Source of the DNA: Liolophura sinensis | Lineage: Eukaryota; Mollusca; Polyplacophora; Chitonida; Chitonidae | Assembly: GCF_032854445.1 (NCBI RefSeq) | Contig: NC_088307.1 | Location: 17,372,017 to 17,436,016, forward strand | Reading direction: 5' to 3' | DNA length: 64,000 nt | Part shown: piece by piece, positions 23,721 to 35,842 of the stretch | How positions within the stretch are numbered: the first letter of the stretch is position 1 | Layout of the letters: every line of letters begins with the position of its first letter | Notes under the pieces: generated by a model | What the model saw: the letters and a program-made list of their open reading frames with translations, nothing else | The model's database searches: none | What the model was told of the DNA's origin: nothing | Made by a program: the position numbers and the translations under genes

Positions 23721-24539
23721 ACGGCTGGGGTACGAATGTCTGTTTCTACCCATTGATCCCTAATTTACTCTCTGCTTCGACTCCATAATGTGACGTTCTT
23801 TGCGAAGGGAAATCTTCTGAGCGAAGCTTTGGTGACGTAGCCTCTGATCTCAGGATCGGTGCTACAGACGTAAGTCAAACTTTGTCCTAACCCCAAAACA
23901 AGATATTGCGCTAAAATTCTAAATTTGATACTTACAATGTCTTAAAGTTGTAAAAAGTTATTTTTAAATGTGTTTTTCCCTGCAACTTTTCTTCGTCTGA
24001 ATTTTGCACCATTTTTATGATTTTTTCTGGTTTAAGTCTAAGACAGCTTGGTTATCCTATGACTGGTTCTTTTGCAATAAAGACTTTCTTCGATAAAAAT
24101 TCCTTGAAACCCAATCAGGTTTTGCATTGGTTTCGCAAAATGTGAAAATAATTTCCGTAAACCAAATTTGTATATTTAATCACCGTGTAGTTTCTTACTT
24201 GTACACGAACATGTGTATGATGCGAGCAATAAATTCAGATACTGCCATGCATACAAACCAACAACAAGGTGTTTCATAGAAGCTCACGTAAGTCTAATAT
24301 ACAAATATTGCCCGCCTCATTTAACGTGGAAGACACACGATACATGAAAAGTTAGGCGAGGCTAAGGAATTTTCAATGAGGTCATTAGAAAAACAGCTTC
24401 AACGTCATTCTGCGTACCGGTTGTCGATGCAAGGTTTGTAAGGCCTTGTTTGCATTTTCGACTCGGTGGTTTGTGGAGTGAATTTTCAAGTTTAAACAAT
24501 TTCCCTAGGAAATATAAGTCTCAAATTTAGCAAAAATAT

Positions 24540-24787
24540 TAGTTGATTGGTGATACGCCGTACTCAAGAATATTTCACTTATAAGACGGCGGGCAGCATT
24601 ATGGTGGGAGGAAACCGGGCAGAGCCCGAAACAAACCCATGACCACCCCCAGGTTGCTGCACTTCCCATGTACGGTAAGAGGAAGCCAGCATGAACTGGA
24701 CTTGAACTCACAACGAATGCACTGGTGGGAGGCTCCTGGGTCATAGCCCCGCGCTGGCGTGGTAACACCCTCAGCCAAGGAGGCTCG
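24540..24787 (-). mobile_element. SINE, near full length
   Basis: Reverse-orientation copy from 'gattggtgatacgccgtact' to 'cagccaaggaggctc'. A C-rich tract follows at 24788-24817. Confidence 0.88.
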
Positions 24788-25075
24788 CTCCCCAACCCCC
24801 ACCCCCCACCCCCCACCAAATGCTGATGGTCTGTAGTAAAGTATGAAAGACAGTAGATCAGCCTTGTATTTACTTCGCATAAAATCTGTGGAACGATTGA
24901 TTATATACAATAAATTCAATAAATGGAATATTTTCTAACGACGTCGTTAACATTGATCCTATGTGCAAGTCAGATTCTCTTCGACATCCAGCAAGTGAAC
25001 GCCCTGTATTATTGTATCTATATATAAGCTTATATAACTAAAACTGCTGTTTTCGTGCAATAATACAACGCAATG

Positions 25076-25292
25076 GGCCTCTCACCAATGCGGTGGTTGT
25101 GAGTTCAAGTCCAGCTCATGCTAGCTTCCTCTCCAGTCGTAAGTAGGAAGGCCTGCCAACAAACCGCGGATGGTCGGGGGTTTCCCACGGGCTGTGCCCG
25201 GTTTCCTGCCACCATAATGCTGGCTGTCATCCCACAAGTGAAATACTCTTGAGTACGGCGTAAAGCACCAATCAAATAAATAAAATAAATAA
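25076..25292 (+). mobile_element. SINE, 5'-truncated
   Basis: Starts within the head ('gggcctctcaccaatgcggt') and ends with 'aataaataaaataaataag'. Confidence 0.88.
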
Positions 25293-25857
25293 GTAAAGGA
25301 GAGGGCATGAGGTCTTTCCCACATTCGTGGCCTTTGGGTCTGTCTTCCAGTACGATCCTAATACTTCAATCCTAATTGAAATGGAAAGTAGCGTATGCAT
25401 TAAGAAAATATAGAATAGGCTCGGGTTATATCCCTGTCCATCGTAACAAGATTCCCCACATTTCTGTGGTGGTATGAAATAAAAGATCTTTGCAGACAGC
25501 TTTACTTTGGTTCATATTTTAATCAATCCATGAAAATTTAGTTTAACATGTTATACAGCAAGGTAAATCAACAATGACATAAGAAGTAAAGCGACTAATT
25601 CATTAAGTAAGCTGGCGTCTTGACCAATCAAATCTATTGGATTGCACACCCACTTGGAAATTAAGGGGCAAATGACCTGACACTTCCCTGGAACAATATT
25701 TATCTGGGAAAATGAGATGACGAAGGTATCTCAAAGAATGCAATATAGAGTGGAACCATTTCTATGTTGGGAGCACACTATCAATAGACTACTTCTTAGG
25801 CCTGCGTCCCATTAGGTAATCAGTTCATTCACGTCACAATTCAGACGTCATATTGAA

Positions 25858-28350
25858 TCACGTGTCCTTTTCCAAACCCCTCAAAGCGTCCCGGAAGATC
25901 TGTGAAAGTCTTTCCAAGTCAAACTTCCTAATCAGCAAAATGTTCGGAGGGTGGTTTGATTTTCAGTCTAACACTATTTGACCTCTGGTTCTGGATCCCA
26001 CCATTTCCACGTGGGCGACGGCAGGAGTTGCCTGTCTTATCACGGAAGAATCGAAAGAAGCTGCCATTGCTACTTCATCACATATGATAAACTGATAACC
26101 ATTCTTGCGCAGAAAGTCCACGCAGAATGTCTCGGCTTGTTTGAGAAATCGCGAGACTCCTCCAGTAGTCCCTGTTGAAACAAAAAGTGAAATATTTTCG
26201 GATTTGATCATAAAAATAAACAATATTTATTTTTTTAAACATTTTTTTACAGATAAATAGATCAAATTCATCACATTCTGACAGCTTCGTTTGAATGCAT
26301 TATAAAAGTTTTAAAAAATTTCAACTTTGTCGTCTATATTGTGAAGATATGCATGCAGCTTAAATTCTCATGTCTTGACCACAAAGGTTTGAAGCACCTC
26401 CAGACCGCTTTTCTCATGTAACCTCAGTAGATCTCAGACTCATCCAGGTCAAGCTGAAGTCCAGAAATACCTCCCAGCACACGAGAGTTATAGGACGCGT
26501 ACATTTCAGCCGAGACAGGACAATATGAGTGGCTACCGGGTCGTTGTAGAAGTTGAACTCGGCGCTGATGGAAGAGTTACCGATGCCTGTAAGCGAGAAA
26601 AACGGCATTAAATAGATATATTATATTGTGGTCGCATGTTCGAAAAGAACTTGTGGTCGCAAAAGAATATTTTAAGCGCGATTTCTTCAAATAAATGCAA
26701 CGCCTGCGTCCACAACTGCCACTAGTAGTTGTACATTGTATTAAAACACTTACCGCATAGAGTGAGTGAGTGAGTGAGTGCTTGGGGTTTAACGTCGTAC
26801 TCAACAATTTTTCAGTCATATGACGACGAAGGAATCATTAGGGTGCATGCACGTGTAATTGTGCCTCCTTGTTGCAGGACGGATTTCCACCGCTCTTTTA
26901 TTTAGTGCTGCATCACTGAGACGACTTACCGAAGGCAAGTAAGCCGCCCCGCCCGAGCCATTATACTGATACGGGTCAACCAGTCGTTGCACTATCCCCT
27001 TCATGCTGAACGCCAAGCGAGGAAGTTACAACTTCCTCTTTTAAAGTCTTAGGTGTGACTCGACCAAGGATTGATCCTGGATCTACCGGTCCCGACTTAC
27101 CGCATAGAGAGATCCCATGATAACCTCTCATTTTTGTATTATCTCCTTTGTCTGAAAGTTTTCAAACTCTTTTTCTTCGACAGACTCTTGTGCACAGCTA
27201 CAAGTAAAGAGTTCATTTTAGACAATGTTCCAAATTGAAAATATAGCTCTTCTGGGCGGAGACGGAGCAAAATAGCCCTACCCTACAATACATTCAATCA
27301 TACATTCGAATCAACCAGTTGTATGTTAGCAACTAACTCAAACGGATACATCATTTCATAAGCGAAAAATAAGCTGAGAAGATCTGGTCCATCACCAAGG
27401 GACATGTTTCACAGAATATATCGCGTTCACAGCATGGGTGTGTCATAGACAAATGAATGAAAATTAAGACAGACTAGAGCAACCATCAAAATCTCATCAA
27501 AATATCCCCACCATCCTCTCAACTATACGACAAGGCTCTATCGACAAGTCTGAAAACGATTCTTTTCATATGATTTCAGTATTTCACGTTCATATCATGG
27601 CCAAGTCATGAATGAGAGGTAAGATGTTCCATGGCAGCCATCTTGTATCAGGGAGAGCAACAAGTAATGTCAAGCATCATCTTAACAACGACAAAATACT
27701 ACCCATGTTTGAAATGCAATTCCTCGAGTTAATTTCAAATTTTCATGTCCAATGCCATATTAGTCATGGACAGATGAATGAAAGATGAATAAGATGGCCG
27801 ACAGCTAGCAACCATACTGAATCGTAAGCGCAACGAAAGCCAATCGCAATTATCTTCGAAACAATGGCAAAACGTAAATGATGGTTTGATTTTCTTTTTA
27901 AAAGAGCTCAATGCATTCAAATGCCTTGTGGAATTCTAAGGTGGACTAAATGAAGCATATATTACACCATAAGCTCAGGTCTCCTAACGTCACAAAAAGC
28001 TTTTTTTTCTCCATTCCAAACATGGGTTTTAGTACTGAAATAGCTCTTTGGAAGCATAAAGGCGATGTCACGTCAGAGTATCTCTCAACTAGCAGTAATG
28101 TCCACTTTACAATTCAAACATTTGATTATATGGGATGATGTCATTAAAAAATAAATGCAAAAAAGTAAACATTTTAACAAGGGTGTTTTCACCTCTTTTA
28201 TACGGTTTTGAATGTTTCTTAGAATAGTATTGGTTTATATCTTGATAGATGAAGCAATCCTTCATCTGTGATCCGAACTCCGGATCTAACCTTATCGCCA
28301 AAGCAAAATATCGCCAGGGCCAATAGAAACCAGGGAAAGTTTTCCTAGAA
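25858..28350 (-). pseudogene. Inosine-uridine nucleoside hydrolase, decayed
   Basis: Three separated pieces, read right to left, match the IU-nucleoside hydrolase family. (1) 28250-28345: 'VSIGPGD' then, after a one-nucleotide frame change, 'FALAIRLDPEFGSQMKDCF'. (2) 26430-26586: '[17 protein letters not shown]' and '[11 protein letters not shown]...ITLVCWE'. (3) 25858-26172: 'GGVSRFLKQAETFCVDFL', 'FIICDEVAMAASFD', 'HVEMVGSRTRGQ'. Damage: the frame change in the GP(LTN) region, no 'MGGN' segment between pieces 1 and 2, a frame slip plus TGA at a Trp-like position at the end of piece 2, and an in-frame TGA after 'VLD', beyond which homologous-looking sequence continues to a stop at 25858. The N-terminal Asp cluster that binds calcium and ribose was not found. 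Confidence 0.75.
26756..27105 (+). repeat. Family C dispersed repeat, longest copy
   Basis: Starts with a (GAGT)n tract, then 'gcttggggtttaacgtcgta', and ends in 'gaacgccaagcgaggaag' and 'ttaaagtcttaggtgtgact'. Shorter copies occur at 4257, 7735 and 9655. It lies within the nucleoside hydrolase remnant. Probably a retroposon of unknown class. Confidence 0.75.
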
Positions 28351-28607
28351 ACGAAAGGGGCATTTATTTAATTATACGTAATTACATGCCTAACAGTAAA
28401 TGAAACGCCTACAGATCGATTGATTGCTGTTTAAACGCCATAGTAAAGAATTATACGATGACCGTCATGTTTTGTGAGTTGAGGAAACCGGAGTGCCCAC
28501 GGTGAGCTACTGACCTTTGGCAAGTTACTAACTTTCCCACGTGATGTAGAGATATATAGGTTAGGCTCAGTAAAGGACTGGAAGAAATGGTCAAGATTTA
28601 CTGAAAT

Positions 28608-28822
28608 TATTTATTTATCTGATTGCTGTTTTACGCCCTACTCAAGAATATTTCACATATACAATCGCGACTAGCGCTATGGTGGCAGAAAACCGGTCAG
28701 CGCCGGGAAGGAACCCATGACCATCCGCAGATTGCTGCAAGACCTTCCCATGTACGGCAGGAAATGTGAGAGACTGCTGGAACAGCGCTGGCGTTCTAAC
28801 CACCTTGGCCACGGATGCCCCA
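28608..28822 (-). mobile_element. SINE, reverse orientation
   Basis: From 'attgctgttttacgccctac' to 'caccttggccacggatgccc'. Diverged, with the middle shortened. A second short SINE fragment in the same orientation follows at about 28852-28935. Confidence 0.82.
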
Positions 28823-28935
28823 ATACTGAATTGGTCTCTTATTTATTTAATTCCTCTTTAACGCCATACTCAAGAATGTTTATTTATACCATGGCGGCCA
28901 GTGTAGGAAACTGGATTGCCCGGGGTATTCCCAAT

Positions 28936-29440
28936 AAAATTCTCTATATCAACGAGCCAGATTATTAATAAAACAGATTTCAAAGAGATATATATGGACT
29001 AAATAAAAATAAAATACAAAATACAGCGTGTAGCCCCGTCTTTATTTAGCCTAGTTAGGTCCGTCTCAACTGCAATAGCTATTTGTGAGACATATTCGAA
29101 TAGGCCTACATGTGCTTGATCCAACCAAGGTTGAACGATGGCAAACTAAACTATACATACGTTAAGACCAAAGGCCATAACTTTATGTCACGCACGTTTA
29201 ATGACGGCTGTGATAAGTTTTAAACCGATCGTATTATTTGGTTGAGTGTTTACTGTATTAATAATAACCACAGGTTGTTGGAGGTTATATTATAAATCGC
29301 GTTGGCGTTCCTCGTCGTCTCACTGAGAAAGTATAATTTGCAAGCGACAAAAGTTAATTTGGAAAAGCATAATGGCATTGACGATCAGGCAGTATAGCTC
29401 TATATATATAGATGAGATTATAGTGTAACCCTCAATTATG
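28936..29440. other. No gene seen
   Basis: AT-rich spacer. A short TA run lies near 29402. Confidence 0.5.
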
Positions 29441-29444
29441 ATTG

Positions 29445-29600
29445 GTCAGTTATGTCGGGGCCCCGACTTTTTAAAGTCAGGGGTTGGAAAGATAATTTCT
29501 CTTCCAAAATAAATTTTTTCACAGTGTAATTTTATTTTTTCTCTTCCCAATTTGTTTTTTATTCATGCACCATGTCACATTTACGGCTCCGTACATGGTA
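29445..29600. mobile_element. MITE family E, right half
   Basis: Internal block 'gtcggggccccgacttttta' and right terminus 'catttacggctccgtac' at about 29577-29595. The left terminus is missing. Confidence 0.75.
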
Positions 29601-29699
29601 AGACCCTAGTCAAAATATATAGTTATCAGTGAGAGATGCTCGTCTGTGGCTGTCATATTGGCTGTTTGATTGCAAACGACCTGTGATTGGCCAATTAAG

Positions 29700-29872
29700 T
29701 AGAGGCCTCAACTTGTAAACTCGGGGCTCCGAATTTTAAAGTTGGGGGTTAAAAAAAAGATTTTCTCTTCCCCAAAAAGTTTTTTCATCATTTTTTTTTT
29801 ATCTTCCAAAATTGTTTTTTTTTTTCTCTTCCAAAAATTTTATTTTCACCATGTCACTTTTACGGCTTGTTG
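29700..29872. mobile_element. MITE family E, second right half, next to the PSMB7 start
   Basis: Same internal block ('ctcggggctccgaattttaaag') and right terminus 'catgtcacttttacggctt' at 29848-29866. It ends about 170 bp before the PSMB7 ATG and so lies in or beside its promoter. Confidence 0.72.
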
Positions 29873-30038
29873 CGTGATACTGCTAATTATCACCATCTTA
29901 CCGGCAAAGTGAAACCAGCCTCATTAGGCTACTTCGATTTAAATTTCCCGCAAACCGAAAAGCGGAAGTGTACCGCATGCGCATTGCGTGATAGACCTCA
30001 GCTTCCTGTTCGAAGCTTGACGAGAAGTATACCCCGAA

Positions 30039-33000
30039 ATGAGTACCCCAATGAGTGAACCGCCGGCCGGAGGCTTTTCATTTGAAAACTGTCGAAGGTA
30101 TGCGATTAACTATGGATAAGAACCTATGTACGAACAACCTGAACTATGTGATTTACTAATAGTGGATTTAGATCTGTGCAGAGATCGTTGTGAAAATGTT
30201 GTAAATTATGTGCATGACACAGCGATTGTCACGTTGATCAAGACCATTTAGAGCCTAGTTTTCGTCATCGTTTAGTCTAGTCCATGAATTTTGCGTAGTG
30301 AAGGATTACTTGTCTGTTTGATGAATGAGACATCCAGATTTTGTAGTGTTTATTTCTTATTGACATCTGAAAAAAGTGAATACTGCTATTTATTCTATTT
30401 ATTTTTGATCTTTCCTTTGATGCTTTAAGTTACTCAGTGAGACAAGATTCCTTTTTAGCGCGACGCTGTTTCCGTTTTAAAAAAAAATTCTTGTTGAAAG
30501 TATCTTTTCTGAACTAGTTTGCAGTTACATCCAAATAATGGTTAACACATTCCTTCACATTTGAGCCAAGCAGGATTGGCCTTTCAGTATCATGTCTTAC
30601 TTCAGTATACCTCGAACCACACCAGTGGCCTATGTTTAAAAACAAAATGGAAGGCCAGCGTAATGTCAGATTATTGTGTCCACACATGCAACACCCCATG
30701 TATCTTCCTCTGTAATGGCAATTAGTCCCAAATTCACGACAGCCATCGGTGAAGCCTTCCCCACAGTGATGGGTTTTGACGAAGTTCTTGGATGGCATAT
30801 GCTCATACACATGAAAAGAAGAGCCTTATTTCCGATTTTTTGTTTTGAAATAGTGTGCCTTGTCATTAATTTGGTGCTGGCACATCTTTACAGAGAGAAT
30901 ATTGTGTATGCAGGCAAGCTGAGATGTAAGTTGACACCTGTTTAGTACTGCAGCCATCATTTAGAGAGGACTTTCCAGACTTTATGTGGAACGGAGTATG
31001 GTTTACCATAGGTTGGCTTGCTGCTATGGCTATAAAACTTTGCCAACCAAGTATTAACAGAGGAGTCGCCTGGTGCTAATCCATATCGGTGGATTCCCAA
31101 CTCTCTGCCTGTTGTGAACTCTGGGAGTGTGAGGGAAACAATTTTGAGTATGCTGTGCAAGCAATGAAATAAGTCACTAAATGAAATCCATGAATTGCAT
31201 TGACTGGTCATGTTTTACACGAGCTTGTATTGGATTTTCAAAATACTCGACCACAGTCTGTCACCTGATACAAATTTAAGTGTGATAATGAAGTCTCTTT
31301 TTCATGTAGGTGATGGAGGAACTCTGTTTACCTGTTTGTCTTTTATGCGCAGGAACCATATACTGCAGGAGAAAGGCTTTAAAGCACCTACAGCTTACAA
31401 AACTGGGACAACCATCTGTGGTATCGTTTTTAAGGTAAGTCTAAATGGTACAAGCACAGAAAATTTCACTTATATACTGACTGTATGTCCTCTCAGTATT
31501 CCAGAGTATAAGTTGAATATAATTGGACAATATTTCCTCTATCTGGTTAAAGAATTTAGTGAATATTTTGTTCTCATGATCTGTCTGCTTTCTTCCAGGA
31601 TGGCGTTGTACTCGGGGCAGATACAAGAGCAACTGAAGACACAATTGTAGCAGACAAGAACTGTGCCAAAATCCACTACATAGCTCCAAATATCTAGTAT
31701 GTTATTAAATACATGTACATGTATTGTCTTGTAGAGTAATTTTGTATACTGTTTGGCAGATTCAGATCCATCTTCTTGAATTATCATTGGGCATGATAAA
31801 TTCACCAGCAGCCTAGACTTATTTCTTCCCCACACAAGCTGACATTTCTTGGTGTAGTAAAATTTTGGTGCACTTGTATATTTAAGCTTATTCATAACTC
31901 GGTTGAAATAGGCCTTTGTGATTGTGCAGAGTTATTGCCCTTGGTAAGCGTGGTGTGAAAAAAACTTTGGCTTGTGCGTTGTAGTTGTTGTGGTGCGGGA
32001 ACAGCTGCTGATACAGAGATGACCACGCAGATGATCTCATCACAGTTAGAGCTGCACCAGCTGAACACAGGGAGAATTCCCCGGGTCTGCACAGCCAATA
32101 GGCTTCTCAAACAGATGCTCTTCAGGTAAACTTGTGCTGTGGTGTTTTACTTAGAGCTCCAACCAGCATAACACAGAGCGAATGTCCAGAGTCTGTATGG
32201 TGAACAGATTTCTGGGGCTTCTTGCACAAAGCGATTGTAGGCTGAGTTTACATTTAGCTATCATGGCAAGCATGTGTTTTTAACATGTCGCCATGGTAGT
32301 TACAATAAATTTAGCCTGTGATCACTTTGTGCAAAGGGCCCCTGAAACAAAAACTCTTCAGGTAAGCTTGGACAATGGTATACTAGTTCAGTTTTTTCAC
32401 ATGGAAAATATATTAGTTATGTTCAATATCTTATTGATCTTTAAAGAACATGTATGTCTCTACGAGGCATAATTTGTTATGTGCAACTCGCAGTCATTGA
32501 GTAAGGAAATAATTGTTACAATCTTGAATTGATGATACAATGTTGTCACATTACTGAAGATGAACGATGATGAACTGGAAAATATAAATGCCCTTTCATC
32601 ATGCATCTGCTCATACGTTGTGTGCCAGGTACCATGGATACATTAGTGCTGCTCTGGTTCTGGGAGGAGTGGATTCTAAAGGCCCTCACCTCTACAGCAT
32701 ATGGCCCCATGGATCAACCGATAAGTTGCCTTTTGTCACCATGGGTAAGTGGGCTGACGCATTCTGCCAAATATGTGTGTGAAAAGACACAAAGTGAATG
32801 TCACAATGAATTAACATAGGGCCTATTATTAGAGTGTCAGTTTCTGTGTGCCAAGCTTTAGCAAAGGCTGGGCCTATGAGAATTAGATAGGTAAATGTGG
32901 TTCTTTGAGACTATCAGGCCTTGGATCTCTGAGGTTGCATGTTCAAAAACAATTCATGCTGTTTTGACTGCATGTTTAAGTGAGGAGGTCTGTCGCATAC

Positions 33001-35225
33001 CTGGAGAAGGTTGGTGGTTTACCCCAGATACTGTGGTATTGTCCACCCATAAACCTGACTTTTGTCATATGAGTGGACAATTCTTGAGTACAACATTAAA
33101 CACAGATCCAGTAAATAAATTATCGGAAGCTTGGATTAGATATTATTTATTGAACATAATTTTGAATGATTTTTGAAAGATAAATGATTCATCAAAATAT
33201 CTATGTTAATAGATTAATATGTCAACATTTAGACTAGTCTGCTATAGGGAGATTTTGCTGTTAATGAGTTATATAGATGAAATAAAGGTGAAAGGATGGT
33301 TAAACCAAGTCAAGAAACGAGAACGCCAGCAGAGTGTTAATTAGAAGGTGGTTATCAACTACCTGCAGCCAGCTTTAGCAAAATTTTGAGCTGGTAGCCA
33401 TCTACTTTGATGAAACTCCTATTTTACATGTACTTGATTTTGTTCTCTGCCAGGTAGCTAGCCTTTCTACTAAAAAAGATTATGAAATCCACGTGCTATG
33501 ATACAGTGTCCCTTGTTTTTGCAGGCTCTGGTTCTCTGGCAGCCATGGCTGTGTTTGAAGATGGCTACAAACCAAACATGGAGGTGAGTCAGTGTACCCA
33601 ATGCCTGAGCAACATAATCATTGGGATTGTTGCAATATTTACCCGTTTCTTTATTTATTGATTTTTTTTATATGTTTATTTCACAAGGGCAAATAACAGG
33701 AGCAAGCTCCATATATAGGATCTGGTAAATATAAAAATAATGTAAAACAAGAAGTGGAAATAAAGCATAAGAAATAGCTTACATGCAAATACTATGTTCT
33801 GAATCTTGAAAAGCGAAATAAACAAAAATATATAAATATTAGAATCTCAACAAAGTCAACTGTCTAAGACAGTACATTAAGGAAAGTGGATAACCATCAG
33901 TCTGGTACCTTAACTTGTTGAATGAAAACTGGCTAACTTTAAAATTTTTTAGATTCTCAATTACAGAGTTATGCCCTTTGTGAGAGTTCCTGTATTTTTA
34001 TTTTTTTTTTATATTATATGAATATTTCAATAAATATGTGATTGTTGTCTGCAGATTTCAAAACCATGATTCTGCAGTTTAGAAATGCCATTGGAGAATT
34101 ATTTTGTCTTTTCACTTTCAAACTGATAAAATTAAACCTGTTTCCAGAGGGGCGAGGCGATGACCCTGGTTAAGAATGCCATCCGAGCTGGAATCTTCAA
34201 CGACCTGGGCTCAGGCAGTAACGTGGACCTGTGTGTTATCACCAGGGACAAAGTGGACTACCTCAGACCGTATGATGAGGCCAATCTCAAGGGACAGAGG
34301 TAAAAACACCAAAACCATACCTTCTCTCTCACTGGGATAGAGAGGTGGTTGGGGGGTGGGGAGGGGGGAGTTGGAGGTGTACAATCAATAAGTAAAGAAA
34401 AAAATTAAACCCACCAATGTAAAAACACCTTGATGATATTTGTGGTATATAAAACATTTAATACCTATTTAACCAGGGAGACACATGAATTAGTGCTGAC
34501 TGCTTGACACAAGTATTCAAGTAATTAAACAGTGATTCACCAAATCTGATTGACCCCTGACCTGGTCATGGGCTCGAATGGAAGTTCTGTGTAATTTGGC
34601 TATGGCTTGATGTCAGGAGGTTTATTGGTTAACTGGCACAGGGTGGTAGTATATTCCTGGCACAGGGTGGTAGTATATTCCTGGCACCCCAGTTTCCTTC
34701 AACCATGAATCTGACTGAGGTTGATCAATAATAGCGCTAAAGCATGGTCATAAAACTCTAATCTTACAAGTTAGTATGTAGATGATCCAAGGTTTAAGTG
34801 TCGCGTGAACAAGACTTGAATGCACAATGATTTCATTTACAGCAGTTTTGATCTGAATACATAAATAAATATATAAATATATATATATATATATATGTAA
34901 ATACATCTCACAACACAAATTAATTCTTTTCTCTTTAAGGCACAGTTAGCCAGCAAAAGTGTTTTCTTTATAAGCACAACTTTGTTTAAATCACTCGTTG
35001 AAATACTGATGAATTTTGGGTTATTAATTTTAGTTCACTTGAATCATGTTGGTCAGACTTTCATGTTTGGGGTTTTTGTTTTTTTTTTTTTTTTTGTTTC
35101 TTCACAGACAAGGCAAGTACACATACAAACGTGGTACGACAGCTGTGTTAACCAAGAACGTCAAGAAGCTGGAGTTTGAAGTTTTGTCAACATCAGTGAG
35201 GGCTGAGCCAATGGAAACTGCCTGA
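30039..35225 (+). CDS. PSMB7: 20S proteasome subunit beta type-7 (beta2, trypsin-like)
   Basis: Threonine peptidase of the proteasome beta ring that cleaves after basic residues. Eight exons with matching phases: 30039-30097, 31353-31434, 31599-31696, 31985-32125, 32629-32744, 33525-33583, 34148-34299, 35108-35225. They give 825 nt and 274 residues; the human protein has 277. A propeptide of 38 residues ends in Lys-Thr-Gly, leaving the catalytic Thr at residue 39 in TTICGIVFK. '[14 protein letters not shown]', 'ADKNCAKIH', '[13 protein letters not shown]' and '[15 protein letters not shown]' are the family motifs; '[17 protein letters not shown]' follows. The ATG is chosen because [20 protein letters not shown] matches the family N-terminus and its splice phase joins 'NHILQEKGF' correctly. 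The C-terminal arm is diverged from the vertebrate one. No break is seen, so the gene should be functional. Confidence 0.97.
30480..31210. other. PSMB7 intron 1, no second gene called
   Basis: Two short minus-strand open frames (30514-30810 and 30957-31211) look faintly protein-like, with Cys/His spacing in the first, but have no recognisable domain. They could be an old transposon remnant. Confidence 0.3.
32154..32370 (+). pseudogene. Decayed duplicate of the PSMB7 exon 4 3' end, split by a foldback element
   Basis: Sequence 32154-32211 resembles exon 4 positions 32048-32110 (for example 'aacacagagcgaatgtccag' against 'aacacagggagaattccccg'). The match resumes at 32346-32370 with 'aaactcttcaggtaagcttg', mirroring the true exon end and donor 'gctcttcaggtaaacttg'. 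The gap is the foldback element at 32214-32345. The frame is not usable. Confidence 0.7.
32214..32345. mobile_element. Foldback/MITE element
   Basis: About 130 bp that folds on itself. The left arm, starting 'ggcttcttgcacaaagcgat' (then tgtaggctgag), is the imperfect reverse complement of the right arm ending 'tcactttgtgcaaagggccc'. Confidence 0.8.
32905..33120 (+). mobile_element. Family B SINE-like element
   Basis: Contains 'ggttggtggtttaccccag', 'ccacccataaacctgacttt' and the tail 'ttcttgagtacaacattaaa' followed by 'cagtaaataaat'. Related copies at 59354-59612, 61905-62035 and the array at 4540-5040. Intronic in PSMB7. Confidence 0.72.
34560..34760 (+). repeat. Possible family B copy with a short internal duplication
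   Basis: 'ctggcacagggtggtagtat' occurs twice in tandem near 34636-34680, followed by 'ccccagtttccttcaaccat'. Low similarity to family B. Intronic in PSMB7. Confidence 0.45.
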
Positions 35226-35415
35226 TCTTTGAGGGCCCGGCCAATAGAGAAACTTGTTGATGCGCGACAGCTCAACCAATTGATAATGCCTGATAGTTGA
35301 GGGCTCAAGCAATGGATAATCCTGATAATTGAGGTCTTAACTAGTGGATATTGCCTGATAAATGAGGTCTTAACCAGTGGATATTGCCTGATATGTGACA
35401 ACCCACAGGTAATGC
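35185..35415 (+). repeat. Diverged tandem repeat covering the PSMB7 stop and 3' UTR
   Basis: A unit built on 'gagg(g)ctnaaccaatgga' plus 'taatgcctgat' recurs about five times. The first copy is the last coding stretch (35197-35225, including the TGA). Confidence 0.75.
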
Positions 35416-35756
35416 CTGAAAACAGCCAGTGACATTCCTCTGCATTCAGGCAGATGTGAATATTTTCATTCCTCGTGCGCACCAAAATCCATCATCAAAG
35501 TCAATCCAGTTTTTCATTGACCCATTTCAACTCATTCCTCTTCTCGTAAACAGAATTCTGAAACAGTTTTGTAACGTTTTATTCTCGTTGCGGATTTGTT
35601 GCACAAGATGTCATTCGCAAAATATAGATTCAGAACTTAATTGCTTCTTTTTAATTAGTTTCTCTGCAGCTATGCAAGTTATAATAGTTGTCTTGTGAAA
35701 TGTAACAGTCTTTTCAAGTTACCACTGGTAAGATAAGGGTGTATATGAATTTGGGG

Positions 35757-35762
35757 AATAAA
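35757..35762 (+). terminator. PSMB7: PSMB7 polyadenylation signal
   Basis: AATAAA about 530 nt past the stop, followed by a GT/T-rich stretch ('tgtgtacttcaatgtatttt'). Confidence 0.7.
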
Positions 35763-35842
35763 TTACTGGATTGTGTACTTCAATGTATTTTCTTGTCCCA
35801 TTTTCCAACATTTACAGATTGTTTGTAGTTAAAACCTGAAGC

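Larger units (their letters stand above)
23126..25857. other. Intergenic, SINE-bearing
   Basis: No exon recognised. Holds three SINE copies, listed separately. Confidence 0.55.

Noticed and set aside
24505..24919. Two minus-strand frames of about 105 codons
   Set aside because: They read through a SINE and the C-rich tract beside it.
30514..30810. 98-codon minus-strand frame with Cys/His pairs in PSMB7 intron 1
   Set aside because: No recognisable zinc-finger spacing or homologous family. Left as uncertain rather than called.
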